Assembly (NCBI RefSeq): GCF_900111595.1
Contig: NZ_FOHN01000003.1
Location: 195,658-236,221, forward strand
DNA from: [Clostridium] polysaccharolyticum
GTDB lineage: Bacteria; Bacillota; Clostridia; Lachnospirales; Lachnospiraceae
Length of the DNA: 40,564 nucleotides
Direction of reading: 5' to 3'
Part shown: piece by piece, positions 31,231 to 40,398 of the stretch
How positions within the stretch are numbered: position 1 is the stretch's first letter
Layout: each line of letters opens with the position of its first letter
Program-made: the position numbers and the translations under genes
Notes under the pieces: model-generated
Told to the model about the DNA's origin: nothing
Databases searched by the model: none
Seen by the model: only the letters and a program-made list of their open reading frames with translations

Positions 31231-34200
31231 TTCAAGAGATCGAAACATTCTTGTTTCTGCGGCAGCAGGTTCTGGAAAAACAGCGGTGCTGGTAGAGAGA
31301 ATTATTCAGATGGTAATGGATGAAAAACGGCCTATTGATATTGACCATCTTTTGATTGTGACATTTACTAAGGCGGCAGCTTCCGAAATGCGGGAACGTA
31401 TTGAAAAGGCATTGGAGAAAAAATTAATGGAGAATCCGGACAATCTTCATTTGCAAAAGCAGATGACATTGGTTCATAGTGCCCAGATAACGACCATTCA
31501 TAGTTTTTGTAAATCCATTATAAAGAATTATTTTAGTGTAATTGAATTAGATCCAAGTGTGCGCTTAGTAGATGAAGTAGAACTGCAGTTATTAAAAGCG
31601 GATGTAGTAGCCGAACTGTTAGAAGAGGAGTATGCAAAAGAAGAGGAAGCTTTTCTGCATTTTATTGAAGCATATTCCACAGGAAAAACGGATGAAGGAA
31701 TTGAAAAATTCATTCTGCAGCTTTACAATTTTTCCATTAGTTATCCTTGGCCAAAGGAATGGCTTGAAAAACAGAAAGAGTCCCTTTTAATAAGTTCAGT
31801 AGAGGATATGGAGCAGACAGACTGGATGCATTTCCTGACAGAATATATCTGTAGCATGTTTGAAAGCCTTCCAGAAAAGATAGAATATGCTATGGAGCTA
31901 TGTGGTGAGGCAAATGGTCCAGCTGCTTATTATAGTGCACTGGAATCGGATTATCAGATTCTTAAGAATCTTGTTACAAAGAAAACTTACCAGGAATTGT
32001 ATGAAGCACTTTCCAGTCTGGAATGGGAGAAATTAAAGAGGATTTCAAAGAAAGACGAAGTGGACCCAGAACTTAAAGAGGAAGTAAAAGCATTACGAAA
32101 AGAAGTAAAAGATGCAGTGGAGGATGTAAGGAAAAAATACTTCTATCAAGATGTACAAAGTATGTATGAGGATCTGGTTAATACCAAGGAGGATATGTGC
32201 GTTCTTTTAAATCTGGCAATGGATTTTTATGACCGTTTTCAGACGGAAAAGCTTGAAAAAAAGGTTATGGATTTTAATGATCTGGAGCATTATGCCCTTA
32301 ATATACTTATTGCGGATCACGATGGGGATAAGGTGACCTATTCAGAGGTGGCCAATGAGTTAAGCCAGTATTATGAAGAAATCATGATCGATGAATACCA
32401 GGATAGCAATAATGTGCAGGAACTTCTGCTGGCCAGTGTATCCAAAATCCGTTTTGGAAAGCCTAATGTATTCATGGTAGGAGATGTAAAGCAAAGCATA
32501 TATAAATTCCGTCTTGCAAGGCCTGAGCTGTTTATGGAGAAATTAAAGTCTTACAAGCCTTGGAAAGAAGGGGATAGTGAGTACCAGAGAATTGATCTGC
32601 GTAAAAATTTTCGAAGCCGTGGTGTTGTATTAGACTTTACCAACTTTATTTTTGGCCAGATTATGCAGGATAAGTTAGGAAAAGTAGAATATGACGAAGA
32701 GGCAGCACTGTATCTTGGAGCTGGATATCCAGAAAATGATGCGAATTATGCAAAAAGTGTAGAAATCATTTTCGTAACGGACGAAGAGGAAATAGAAGCA
32801 GAGCAATTAGAAGAAACAGCAGAAGAAAGCCAAAGAGAGCTAGAAGCACGTGCTGTTGCTGAGAAAATCAAGGCGTTGATGGCAGATGGATTTCAGGTTT
32901 TTGATGGAGAACTTCAGGAGTACCGTTCTGTCAGGTATAGTGACATTGTAATTTTACTGCGAACCGTTTCAGGCTGGTCAGAAGATTTTGTAACAATTCT
33001 TACAGGAGAAGGAATTCCTGCTGTATCCGATACTCAGAGTGGGTATTTTTCTGCCATCGAGGTAAAAACGGTACTGAATATGCTTCACATTATTGATAAT
33101 CCAAAACAGGACATTCCCCTTGCATCGGTACTTCATTCCCCAATGTTTGGGCTGACCTCCGAGGAAATGGGGAAGATTCGTGCAAAAGATAAAGCAGATG
33201 ACTTTTATGATGCAGTAGTCTTTTATGGAGAAAATGGCGAGGATGAAGTCTTGAAAGAGAAGCTGAAAATCTTTTTGGAAAAACTTTGGCAGTATCGGAA
33301 AATGCTTCCCTACACGCCTATTCATCAGATGATAGAAATGGTAATGCAGGATACGGGGTACTATGAATATGTATCGGTAATGCCTGCTGGTGAGCAGAGA
33401 ATGGCAAACCTGGATATGCTGTTACAAAAAGCACAGGATTTTGAAGGAACCAGCTATAAAGGCTTGTTTCAATTCAACCGCTATATTGAGCGTCTTCATA
33501 AATATAACATAGATTTTGGGGAAGCTTTTTTATCGGAAGATGGAATGGATGCTGTACGCATTATGAGCATTCATAAGAGCAAAGGGCTTGAGTTTCCAGT
33601 AGTCTTTGTATCAGGCATGGGCAAACCGTTTAATCTTCAGGATGCAAGAAGCAAATTGATTGTACATGAGGACTTGGGGCTGGGAGCAGATTTTATTGAT
33701 GTGGATATCAGATTAAAAAAGCCTACATTACGGAAACGTGCAATTCAGAAAAGGATAGCTTTAGAAAGCTTAGGGGAAGAACTTCGAGTGCTTTATGTTG
33801 CATTGACACGTGCCAAAGAGAAGCTCATTTTAACTGGTTTTGTGAAAAAGCTAGAAGATACCATGGCAAAATGGGAGAAATCCAGAGACAGACAGAGTGA
33901 AAAAATGAGTTATCTGGAACTTTCCCAAGCAAACTCGTATTTTAGCTGGGTAGGTTCTTGTTTGTTCTATCCAAATACTTTGCCAATTGAAATCACCAAA
34001 AAAAGCTGGCACCCATTTATTGTTTCAGAAGTAGAAAAGTCTGTGGGACATCAGTTTGATAGAGAGGCATTGCTTCAGTGGGATACACAAGAGGTTCATA
34101 GTGGTGAAATTCGGGATCAGATAAAATACCAGCTTTCTTTTCCGTATCCATTTAGTCGTGAACAGGAAATACCAGCCAAGTTTTCTGTTACAGAGTTAAA

Positions 34201-34849
34201 GTTAAGATATGGACAGGAAGAGGAGGCTAAGAATCTTGTGTCACCAGTTCAAGAGGAAAAAAATAAGGAAGGAACAGAAGGCTCTGCTGCAGTGATACCT
34301 AAGTTCATGAAAGAAGAGACAGAGGAAACACCAGCAGCAAGAGGTATCCTATATCATAAGGTTATGCAGGAAATCTGCTTTGCAAAGATAAATGAGAAAG
34401 AAGATGTGGGTGAGGAATTAGACAGGCTTGTAGAGGAACAGAAAATTACCAGAGATCAAAAAGAAAGTTTAGACATTAGAAAAATACAGGCATTTTTTCA
34501 TACTGATTTGGCAAAACAAATGAAGCAGGCAGAGTGTGAAAACCGTCTTTTCAGGGAGAAACAGTTTGTTATGGGGGTTCCGGCCAATACCATTCCAATT
34601 GGCAGTACCAGTGAAGAATTAGTTTTGATTCAGGGTATTATTGATGCATACTACGAAACAGCAGATGGGGTGGTATTAATAGATTACAAGACAGATTATA
34701 TTCCTTATGGCAAAGAGGAAGAATTTGTAAAAAAATATGCCTCTCAGGTTGAATATTATGCATTGGCGTTAAACAAGGTTTTGAATAAAGAGGTTACGGA
34801 AAAGTATTTATATTCATTCGCTATGAAAAAGGTACTAAAAATTGAATAA
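31187..34849 (+). CDS. addA: AddAB helicase-nuclease, subunit A
   Basis: A 1220-residue UvrD/Rep-superfamily 3'-5' helicase and nuclease, partner of AddB, which degrades broken DNA ends and loads RecA. Walker A is SAAAGSGKTAVL (Lys31), motif II DEYQDSN (Asp402), and further helicase motifs are GDVKQSIYKFRLA, LRKNFRS, IHKSKGLEFPVVF and LRVLYVALTRAKEKL. The C-terminal RecB-type nuclease has IDYKTDY (Asp1166, Lys1168) then QVEYYALAL. The start at 31187 is supported by GGGAGG at 31175-31180, six bases before ATG, and by the MASVKWTTEQQKVI start typical of AddA. It lies inside the addB 3' end, so the subunits are translationally linked. Confidence 0.96.
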   Translation: MASVKWTTEQQKVIDSRDRNILVSAAAGSGKTAVLVERIIQMVMDEKRPIDIDHLLIVTFTKAAASEMRERIEKALEKKLMENPDNLHLQKQMTLVHSAQITTIHSFCKSIIKNYFSVIELDPSVRLVDEVELQLLKADVVAELLEEEYAKEEEAFLHFIEAYSTGKTDEGIEKFILQLYNFSISYPWPKEWLEKQKESLLISSVEDMEQTDWMHFLTEYICSMFESLPEKIEYAMELCGEANGPAAYYSALESDYQILKNLVTKKTYQELYEALSSLEWEKLKRISKKDEVDPELKEEVKALRKEVKDAVEDVRKKYFYQDVQSMYEDLVNTKEDMCVLLNLAMDFYDRFQTEKLEKKVMDFNDLEHYALNILIADHDGDKVTYSEVANELSQYYEEIMIDEYQDSNNVQELLLASVSKIRFGKPNVFMVGDVKQSIYKFRLARPELFMEKLKSYKPWKEGDSEYQRIDLRKNFRSRGVVLDFTNFIFGQIMQDKLGKVEYDEEAALYLGAGYPENDANYAKSVEIIFVTDEEEIEAEQLEETAEESQRELEARAVAEKIKALMADGFQVFDGELQEYRSVRYSDIVILLRTVSGWSEDFVTILTGEGIPAVSDTQSGYFSAIEVKTVLNMLHIIDNPKQDIPLASVLHSPMFGLTSEEMGKIRAKDKADDFYDAVVFYGENGEDEVLKEKLKIFLEKLWQYRKMLPYTPIHQMIEMVMQDTGYYEYVSVMPAGEQRMANLDMLLQKAQDFEGTSYKGLFQFNRYIERLHKYNIDFGEAFLSEDGMDAVRIMSIHKSKGLEFPVVFVSGMGKPFNLQDARSKLIVHEDLGLGADFIDVDIRLKKPTLRKRAIQKRIALESLGEELRVLYVALTRAKEKLILTGFVKKLEDTMAKWEKSRDRQSEKMSYLELSQANSYFSWVGSCLFYPNTLPIEITKKSWHPFIVSEVEKSVGHQFDREALLQWDTQEVHSGEIRDQIKYQLSFPYPFSREQEIPAKFSVTELKLRYGQEEEAKNLVSPVQEEKNKEGTEGSAAVIPKFMKEETEETPAARGILYHKVMQEICFAKINEKEDVGEELDRLVEEQKITRDQKESLDIRKIQAFFHTDLAKQMKQAECENRLFREKQFVMGVPANTIPIGSTSEELVLIQGIIDAYYETADGVVLIDYKTDYIPYGKEEEFVKKYASQVEYYALALNKVLNKEVTEKYLYSFAMKKVLKIE

Positions 34850-34884
34850 ATATCCAATTATATATGGAAGATAAATTTGGAATA

Positions 34885-34893
34885 TGGTACAAT
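34885..34893 (+). promoter_or_regulatory. Extended -10 promoter of the chemoreceptor gene
   Basis: TGG-TACAAT at 34885-34893, 31 bases before the proposed TTG start. No convincing -35 is seen. Confidence 0.5.
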
Positions 34894-34924
34894 TAGGATA
34901 TCAAGAAACGAAAGGGTGATTCGA

Positions 34925-37021
34925 TTGAAAAGGAAAAAGGTCGTGAAAGGTGATTTGCCTGAAAGGACAGTTCCTAAGTCTAAGAATGATTCTAAAATAA
35001 GAAGTTTACGCTCGAAACTTATTATTTCGTTTTTGATTCCAGTATGTTTTATTGTTGCACTAGGGGGATTTTCCTATAGACAGGTTTCCAGGGCAATGAT
35101 GAAACAATACGAACTTACGGCAAATGATACTATGCAGGCAAGCAATAATTATTTTAGTATGGTTACTAAAAATGTGGTGCAGCATGTAATCAGAATTGTT
35201 TCTACTTCTGATTACAGTACATATTTTACAAACAATCATGTAAGTGATTTGGAAAAAAATGCATCGTTCCGTTCAGTAAAAGTAGATTTGATTAATTCGG
35301 GTGTTACTGTGGATGCACTGCGTTCCATTGTTATGATTGGAAAAGACCGTAATCCAATAACCAATCAGAATGTGAAAATGGATCCGACCTTCTTTGAACA
35401 GTTTTTGAAGACACCGGAAGGAAAGAAATTGGAAGAGGATAAAAAGTTTCAGGATACCTGGCTTGGATATCATGCTTTTGCAGATGAAGTTATGGGCCTG
35501 AAAAAAGATAGTTATGGGCTGGCATATATCAGAAAAAGCTCCAATGGGAAAACTTTTGTATTTGCAGATATAGATAAAGCGTTTATTATTTCTATGTTAA
35601 ATGATATGTATCTGGATGGAAGTAAGACGGCACTGGTTTCCCGTGATGGGAGAGAAGTGTATGCAAGCAAAACTGTCAAAAAGGGAGAAAAAAATATATT
35701 TACGGAACTGGACTGTTATAAAAAGGCAGTGGAGGGAGCTGCTGAGACAGGATACTCCTATGAAAAAGTACATGGGGAAGATTATCTGTTCCTTTACCAT
35801 AAGGTAGGAAAAACAGGAGCAATGCTGTGTAACCTGATTCCAAAGAGCCGGATGGTTGCCAATGCCAATGCCATTGGCAAGGCTACAATAGCATTTACCC
35901 TGTTAGCAGCAATAGTGGCTATTTTAATTGGTGCATACATATCAAGTGGGATAGGAAATACCATTAAGAGGATTTTAAAAACCATAAACCAAGCCTCAGA
36001 GGGTGATTTGACTGCAAGGTTTACAACTAAGAGAAATGATGAGTTTAAAGTATTGGCTATGCGGTTATCCCATATGCTTGAAAACATGCAGGAATTAATT
36101 GGAGAGGTTTCAGGAGTCAGCAGCAGTGTACTTGGTTCAGCTACAGTCCTTTCCAAAACTTCTGATACCATGCTGACTTGTTCGAAAGAGGTTTCAGAAG
36201 CAGTAAATGAAATGGCAACAGGAGCAATTAAACAAGTAACAGAAGCCGACATTTGCGTAAGGCAGATGAATGAGCTTTCCAATAGAATTGGTGATGTTGT
36301 TGTAGAAACCAGAAGAATTGATGAAGTTTTTGAGAAAACAAAAAATAAAGTAGATAATGGAATCGAGGTAGTAAATGATTTAAATAAAAAGTCAAGAGCT
36401 ACTATTAAAGCAACGAGCGTAATTACAAATGGAATTGAGAGACTTGAAAGTAAATCCATTGAGATTGAAAAGATTATACAAGTGATAACCGACATATCGG
36501 AGCAGACAGATTTACTCTCTTTAAATGCTTCTATTGAAGCTGCGAGAGCTGGAGAGGCTGGAAAAGGATTTTCCATTGTGGCAGAGGAAATACGAAAGCT
36601 GGCTTTAAAATCCATGGAAGCAGTGAACCAGATAAGTGAAGTAGTTGGCTCCATACAAGAAGAAACAAAAGAAACTGCCAATTCAGCAAGAAATGCTGGG
36701 CAGATGATAGAGAACCAGAAAGAAGCATTGGCAAATACCATAGATGCCTTTGAAACAATTAATGTTAACATGAATAAGCTTGTACAGCATATGAGCAAAA
36801 TTAAAGAACAGGTAGAAGCTATGGAAACAGAAAAAGCAGATACCTTAGATTCCATTCAGGATATTTCCGCTGTTTCACAGCAGTCAGCCGCATCTGCACA
36901 GCAGATTAATGCGACAACACAAAGCCAGACAGAGGAAATGTTTGAATTGTCAGGTTCCGCAGATAAGATGGCAAAGGATGCATCACTGTTACAGAACGCA
37001 ATTCAGAAGTTTACGGTATAA
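34925..37021 (+). CDS. Methyl-accepting chemotaxis protein with extracellular sensor domain
   Basis: A 698-residue receptor. It has a basic cytoplasmic start, TM1 at ~31-52 and an extracellular domain at ~53-315 of Cache-like length. TM2 is ~317-340, a HAMP domain ~340-395 and a signalling domain ~400-698. The conserved hairpin tip reads [37 protein letters not shown] near 524-560, where CheA and CheW bind. The ligand is unknown. The start is uncertain: I prefer TTG at 34925, spaced 8 bases from AAAGGG (34911-34916). The in-frame TTG at 34877 lies upstream of the likely promoter. No other chemotaxis gene is in the window, so this is an orphan receptor locus. Confidence 0.9.
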   Translation: MKRKKVVKGDLPERTVPKSKNDSKIRSLRSKLIISFLIPVCFIVALGGFSYRQVSRAMMKQYELTANDTMQASNNYFSMVTKNVVQHVIRIVSTSDYSTYFTNNHVSDLEKNASFRSVKVDLINSGVTVDALRSIVMIGKDRNPITNQNVKMDPTFFEQFLKTPEGKKLEEDKKFQDTWLGYHAFADEVMGLKKDSYGLAYIRKSSNGKTFVFADIDKAFIISMLNDMYLDGSKTALVSRDGREVYASKTVKKGEKNIFTELDCYKKAVEGAAETGYSYEKVHGEDYLFLYHKVGKTGAMLCNLIPKSRMVANANAIGKATIAFTLLAAIVAILIGAYISSGIGNTIKRILKTINQASEGDLTARFTTKRNDEFKVLAMRLSHMLENMQELIGEVSGVSSSVLGSATVLSKTSDTMLTCSKEVSEAVNEMATGAIKQVTEADICVRQMNELSNRIGDVVVETRRIDEVFEKTKNKVDNGIEVVNDLNKKSRATIKATSVITNGIERLESKSIEIEKIIQVITDISEQTDLLSLNASIEAARAGEAGKGFSIVAEEIRKLALKSMEAVNQISEVVGSIQEETKETANSARNAGQMIENQKEALANTIDAFETINVNMNKLVQHMSKIKEQVEAMETEKADTLDSIQDISAVSQQSAASAQQINATTQSQTEEMFELSGSADKMAKDASLLQNAIQKFTV

Positions 37022-37034
37022 TATTTATAAAAAT

Positions 37035-37087
37035 AAATACTGCCAGTCTCATGATGTAGTGAAGTCATGAAATTGGCAGTATTTTTT
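37035..37087 (+). terminator. Terminator of the chemoreceptor gene
   Basis: AAATACTGCCA (37035-37045) pairs with TGGCAGTATTT (37074-37084), with an inner TCATGA palindrome pair and a T run to 37087. Confidence 0.9.
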
Positions 37088-37103
37088 GGATACATTTAAA
37101 ATA

Positions 37104-37310
37104 TTATTTCTTTGTTCGTTTTTCTATAAAGTAGCGTAGACATGCAACGGAATCCAAAAGTAAGATAACGGATATAATAAAAATAAAGAATATTAACATA
37201 TATAAATTAAGTTCAATTATTCCTGCTACACCGAATAAAAGGGTAATTAATGATACAAGCCCTATAAAGGCTGAACAGAAGAATATAAAAATTAGTCTCT
37301 TTCTATCCAT
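37104..37310 (-). CDS. Small two-helix membrane protein, possible immunity partner
   Basis: A 68-residue membrane protein. MDRKR is followed by a first hydrophobic segment (~6-30), a short loop and a second segment (~34-56), and it ends in the basic tail RYFIEKRTKK. It lies 25 bases downstream of, and in the same direction as, a secreted protein that resembles a bacteriocin. Small proteins with two membrane helices are a common form of bacteriocin immunity protein, so immunity is a reasonable guess from size, topology and position alone. GGTGA stands about 11 bases before the ATG, a weak ribosome site. No family recognised. Confidence 0.65.
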   Translation of the reverse strand: MDRKRLIFIFFCSAFIGLVSLITLLFGVAGIIELNLYMLIFFIFIISVILLLDSVACLRYFIEKRTKK

Positions 37311-37335
37311 ATTATTTAATCACCATCCTTTGTTT

Positions 37336-38124
37336 TTATAATTTCGTACCATAGAGTTTTATTGTATCGTATATATCACCTGCTTTTTTTGCGTTTCCAG
37401 CAGCGTTTATTAATTTTGTGATAGCAGCGGTTAACCCACCCAATGTTCCAGTAAAGCCAGCAGCTAAAACTGCAACAACTAGTGCTTCTGGTGCTACAGC
37501 AGCTAATAAAATACCGCCACCACCGAATCCTATTACTTCAGAAACAAATGCAGCTCCTTCTGCAGCGATTACAGCGTTATAATCAGAATTGCATTTATCA
37601 ATATAATTTATGTACTTGTTAACATTACTTTTTCTTGTAGATGACAAGGACGTTAAGTTAATACGATAATTGTAATTGCAACCTATCTTGAGGTAATCAA
37701 TTTCTCCATTTACACCATAACAATAATAGTATTTCTTATTCATTTTTTCATAAACTTTATTTCCATATTTTATTGAAGATGTGGCTAGCGTTTTAGCAAA
37801 TAAGATTGTTTTTGATTCGCCGTAAACATTATTTTGTGGTGTTATATATGTGTTACCTTTGTATGTGACAGCTATTTCTGTTTCAGAAATTATGTAATTT
37901 AAAACGTCAGTTGGGGAGTCAGCTGGTGTGACTGTTAAATATACTTTACCATCATCTATGTATTTAATAGTATCAAATTCCTTTCCATTAATCTCGTAAT
38001 GTTGACTGGTGTTTTCTTGAGCATTTAATTTGATACAATTGGTGTTATAACAAGTTCCCAAAATGGTAAGCACCATTAAAATTATATTAATAAACAATAC
38101 TTTCAACATTATAGTACATGGCAC
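37336..38124 (-). CDS. Secreted protein with a Gly/Ala-rich hydrophobic C-terminal region; bacteriocin-like (geobacillin-26-like architecture)
   Basis: Up to 262 residues. It begins with a signal-peptide-like stretch (MLKVLFINIILMVLTILG). A ~140-residue beta-rich part follows (EINGKEFDTIKYIDDGKVYLTVTP; YYYCYGVNGEIDYLKIGC). Residues ~205-245 are strongly hydrophobic and Gly/Ala-rich (EVIGFGGGGILLAAVAPE, then ALVVAVLAAGFTGTLGG), as in pore-forming peptides. The soluble N-part plus hydrophobic C-part recalls large bacteriocins of the geobacillin-26 kind, which is recollection, not a search result. The start is unclear: GTG 38124 or ATG 38109 lack a clear ribosome site, and a TATAAT overlaps the ATG, so translation may begin further in. 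A small membrane protein gene follows 25 bases downstream. Confidence 0.65.
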   Translation of the reverse strand: MPCTIMLKVLFINIILMVLTILGTCYNTNCIKLNAQENTSQHYEINGKEFDTIKYIDDGKVYLTVTPADSPTDVLNYIISETEIAVTYKGNTYITPQNNVYGESKTILFAKTLATSSIKYGNKVYEKMNKKYYYCYGVNGEIDYLKIGCNYNYRINLTSLSSTRKSNVNKYINYIDKCNSDYNAVIAAEGAAFVSEVIGFGGGGILLAAVAPEALVVAVLAAGFTGTLGGLTAAITKLINAAGNAKKAGDIYDTIKLYGTKL

Positions 38125-38143
38125 AAAGGAAGTAAATTCCTTT
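38108..38143 (-). promoter_or_regulatory. Possible promoter with palindromic operator before the bacteriocin-like gene
   Basis: On the minus strand: TTTACT (38136-38131), a 17-base spacer and TATAAT (38113-38108). A perfect inverted repeat AAAGGAA-N5-TTCCTTT (38125-38143) covers the -35. Confidence 0.45.
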
Positions 38144-38190
38144 TTTAGAAATACATTTAGGGTTTAAAATGATTTGTTCTAAAAAATAAA

Positions 38191-38222
38191 GGGTTGAAAA
38201 TCTGAATTCAGATACCCAACCC
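38191..38222 (-). terminator. Terminator of the spore-protein gene
   Basis: GGGTTG (38191-38196) pairs with CAACCC (38217-38222) and encloses the palindrome ATCTGAATTCAGAT. The minus strand then runs TTTATTTTTT. Confidence 0.75.
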
Positions 38223-38253
38223 AAAACATAAATCTGATTTTAATTTTTTTATC

Positions 38254-38463
38254 TTAGTTACCCTTCTGCTTGCTCCTGCTAGCTAAAATGCCGCCGATAC
38301 GTCCACTTTCCTTAGCAGATAAAGAACGCCATCCAGTTTTAAACACTTTATCTACTACACCGATTTCTTCGGCAATTTCATATTTTAACTGATCTTTTTT
38401 GGGAAGCTGCTTTACATCTTCCATATTCAGAATTTTGGGTTTTTCTTTTTTTTCTTTAGGCAC
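38254..38463 (-). CDS. Small acid-soluble spore protein, alpha/beta type
   Basis: A 69-residue spore DNA-binding protein that coats and protects DNA in the dormant spore. The conserved core is LKYEIAEEIGVVDKVFKTGW followed by RSLSAKESGRIGGILASR. KYEIAEEIG matches the site cut by the germination protease GPR, and the SGRIGG part matches the second conserved DNA-binding block (usually NGSVGG). A Lys-rich N-terminal extension (PKEKKEKPK) precedes it. The start is probably GTG at 38463, nine bases after GAGGGA; GTG at 38472 abuts that site. A CATTATA (38520-38514) ~50 bases upstream matches the -10 of forespore sigma-G promoters, but its -35 is poor. This gene is the main sign of sporulation here. 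Confidence 0.85.
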   Translation of the reverse strand: MPKEKKEKPKILNMEDVKQLPKKDQLKYEIAEEIGVVDKVFKTGWRSLSAKESGRIGGILASRSKQKGN

Positions 38464-38591
38464 AAATACCACTCCCTCATAATTTGTGATTCATAGTGAT
38501 TTTTAAAACATATTATAATGAAAGTGTAACCATATAACATGGAAATATACATAGAGAGTAAGGACTTTGAGTGGATCTGGCTGTAAAGCAG

Positions 38592-38624
38592 AAAAACTGC
38601 TACAGTCAAGAAAGAGTGTAGCAG
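38592..38624 (-). terminator. Terminator of the ROK regulator gene
   Basis: CTGCTACA (38597-38604) and TGTAGCAG (38617-38624) are complementary; minus-strand TTTTT (38596-38592) follows. Confidence 0.85.
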
Positions 38625-38657
38625 CCCTAGAGTTTTATATATCATAGCAATTTAAAG

Positions 38658-39836
38658 TTAAAATAAATGTGCTGTATTTTCCTCTGCCTGAGTAAAGTCA
38701 CTAATATGTAAAAATTCTCTGACAGCAACACAGATTCCTCCATACAGGACAGAATTATTTAAACTGGATGCAGCAATTTTTTTCTGTGAGCCTAAATCAC
38801 AGTTAAGAACAGTTTGAATTTTCCCGACTAAACTTGGAAAACGGTTTGTTAAAGCACAATTGATTACAAAGTAATCTGGATTGTAAAGATTCATTACGTT
38901 ATTTACACAAATAGCAGCATATTTAACGAACTGATCCATGATTTCAAATGCTTCAGGTGTTTTATCTTCATACCCTTGGAATAAATCTGCTAATGTTACA
39001 TCTGGTACATGGATTTTTTCGGAGTAATCCTGTAACAGACTTGGGATAGACAGATACTGTTCCAGACATCCGTGATTGCCACAGGAACATTGCCTTCCAT
39101 CTGGCTCAACAATCATGTGGCCAATAGAACCCGCATAGCCATTATTGCCAGTGTAAAGCACATTGTGCAGGACCATGCCAAGTGAAACAGTATTATGTAT
39201 ATTTAAGTTCGCAATATTGTCGTATGTAGATTTGAAAGTATACTCGCCTATTGCTGATAAGTTAGCCTCATTCTGAATATACACAGGAATTTGAAATATT
39301 TGTTCCAATTTGTTTATTAAATCAATATTAGAAATATCCGAATGAGATGCAAAATGTTTTGCATAGGTAATTCTGTTACGATGTACAACCCCATGAATGC
39401 CAATGGTAATACCTACAATTCCATAAATAGAGTTGGAAGTGAGTTTCTCCATGGACTGAATTAATTCAACTAAGCATTCGGTAATCTTATCTGGATCTTC
39501 TGGTACTTGAATGCTTTTATACTGTGCGGCTTCCCCTCTTAAGTCCGTTAGGGATGCAGAAATTATAGTATCCCCCAAATCGATACTAATCGCATAGCCC
39601 GCTTTCTGGTTAAATGATAGAAGAATTGGCTTACGGCCAAATTTTGTTTCATCACTTCCAATCTCTAATACAAGTTTCTGATTTAATAAATCCTGAACGA
39701 TGCTGGAAATGGTAGCTTTTGTTAAGCCTAGCTTTTTCGCAAGAAAAGCTCTGGAAATTGGATCGGAAGTTATGATTTCTTCTAAAACATTTGTACAGTT
39801 AATATTACGTATTAATTCTTTGCTGCCTCTTATCAT
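38658..39836 (-). CDS. ROK-family transcriptional regulator (XylR/NagC-like)
   Basis: A 392-residue repressor. The N-terminal winged helix reads SRAFLAKKLGLTKATISSIVQDLL, followed by KFGRKPILLSFN, the usual wing. The ROK sugar-kinase-like domain starts with YAISIDLGDT. The family zinc site is GHMIVEPDGRQCSCGNHGCLEQY, with a His and a C-x-C-G-x2-G-C-x-E core. The ATP phosphate-binding region is altered (IDLGDT, not DxGGT), as expected for a sensor and not a kinase. Such proteins repress sugar uptake or catabolic genes and release DNA on binding the sugar. No sugar genes adjoin it within the window. ATG 39836 is preferred over the preceding GTG. Confidence 0.92.
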   Translation of the reverse strand: MIRGSKELIRNINCTNVLEEIITSDPISRAFLAKKLGLTKATISSIVQDLLNQKLVLEIGSDETKFGRKPILLSFNQKAGYAISIDLGDTIISASLTDLRGEAAQYKSIQVPEDPDKITECLVELIQSMEKLTSNSIYGIVGITIGIHGVVHRNRITYAKHFASHSDISNIDLINKLEQIFQIPVYIQNEANLSAIGEYTFKSTYDNIANLNIHNTVSLGMVLHNVLYTGNNGYAGSIGHMIVEPDGRQCSCGNHGCLEQYLSIPSLLQDYSEKIHVPDVTLADLFQGYEDKTPEAFEIMDQFVKYAAICVNNVMNLYNPDYFVINCALTNRFPSLVGKIQTVLNCDLGSQKKIAASSLNNSVLYGGICVAVREFLHISDFTQAEENTAHLF

Positions 39837-40174
39837 CACGTCATACCTTTCTGTTAGATTATATAGTGTTTTGCTTCTCCTTTATTTTATCATAAAAGCA
39901 AAGATCATAAAAGTATAAAGTAGGCATCTTTTCGGGCCTTTATTATGGGGGAAAAAGCATTTAAGTAGGAGGAAAAATCATTAAATTTATATTATAGGAT
40001 AAGTTAAGGAAGATGAGGTGAAATACAATAGTATGTGGGAAAAAATATAAGATAAAGGAATCATGTCCATGTAAATAAAAGGAGTGAAATTTATCCTGTT
40101 AAGAATGAAATTTTAAATTCTTACATCAAAGTTTGCAATTTTAACACATTTGTTTTTTTAGGGAGTTTATGGTG

Positions 40175-40195
40175 TATGATTATTCCATAATCATA
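40175..40195. promoter_or_regulatory. Perfect 9-3-9 inverted repeat, candidate operator
   Basis: TATGATTAT (40175-40183), TCC, ATAATCATA (40187-40195). The symmetry and 21-bp length suit a dimeric regulator. The binding protein is unknown; the ROK regulator ~340 bases away is one candidate. Confidence 0.55.
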
Positions 40196-40229
40196 TGATG
40201 AGGAAATGATTAAGGGAGTATTTTTTATA

Positions 40230-40268
40230 AAGGTTGTGCATTATGGGAAAAGTGCACAACTTCTTTTT
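40230..40268 (+). terminator. Rho-independent terminator without an assigned gene
   Basis: GTTGTGCA (40233-40240) pairs with TGCACAAC (40253-40260), then TTCTTTTT. No coding gene precedes it on the plus strand, so it may end a small RNA or an attenuated leader. Confidence 0.75.
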
Positions 40269-40389
40269 ATATATCGAGATCCAAAAATTTCTAATGTTGT
40301 TCTAAAGTGTACTAGTATCTTTAAAATTATATGTAAAACCCCTCTAATTACTGATTAGCCTCATATTTCGACACATATCTCCTTTGACA

Positions 40390-40398
40390 TGCTATAAT
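40390..40398 (+). promoter_or_regulatory. Extended -10 promoter of the right-edge gene
   Basis: TGC-TATAAT at 40390-40398, with a poor -35 candidate (TCGACA, 40368-40373, 19-base spacer). The leader before the next start codon would be about 110 bases. Confidence 0.55.

Noticed and set aside
35794-36855. Long minus-strand frame (353 codons) opposite the chemoreceptor
   Set aside because: It is the antisense shadow of the repetitive helical signalling domain; no ribosome site and no recognisable family, while the plus-strand gene is unmistakable.
38427-38645. Minus-strand frame of 72 codons upstream of and overlapping the spore-protein gene
   Set aside because: It crosses the ROK terminator and the spore-gene promoter region and ends in a poly-Lys run produced by the A-rich start of the spore gene in another frame.
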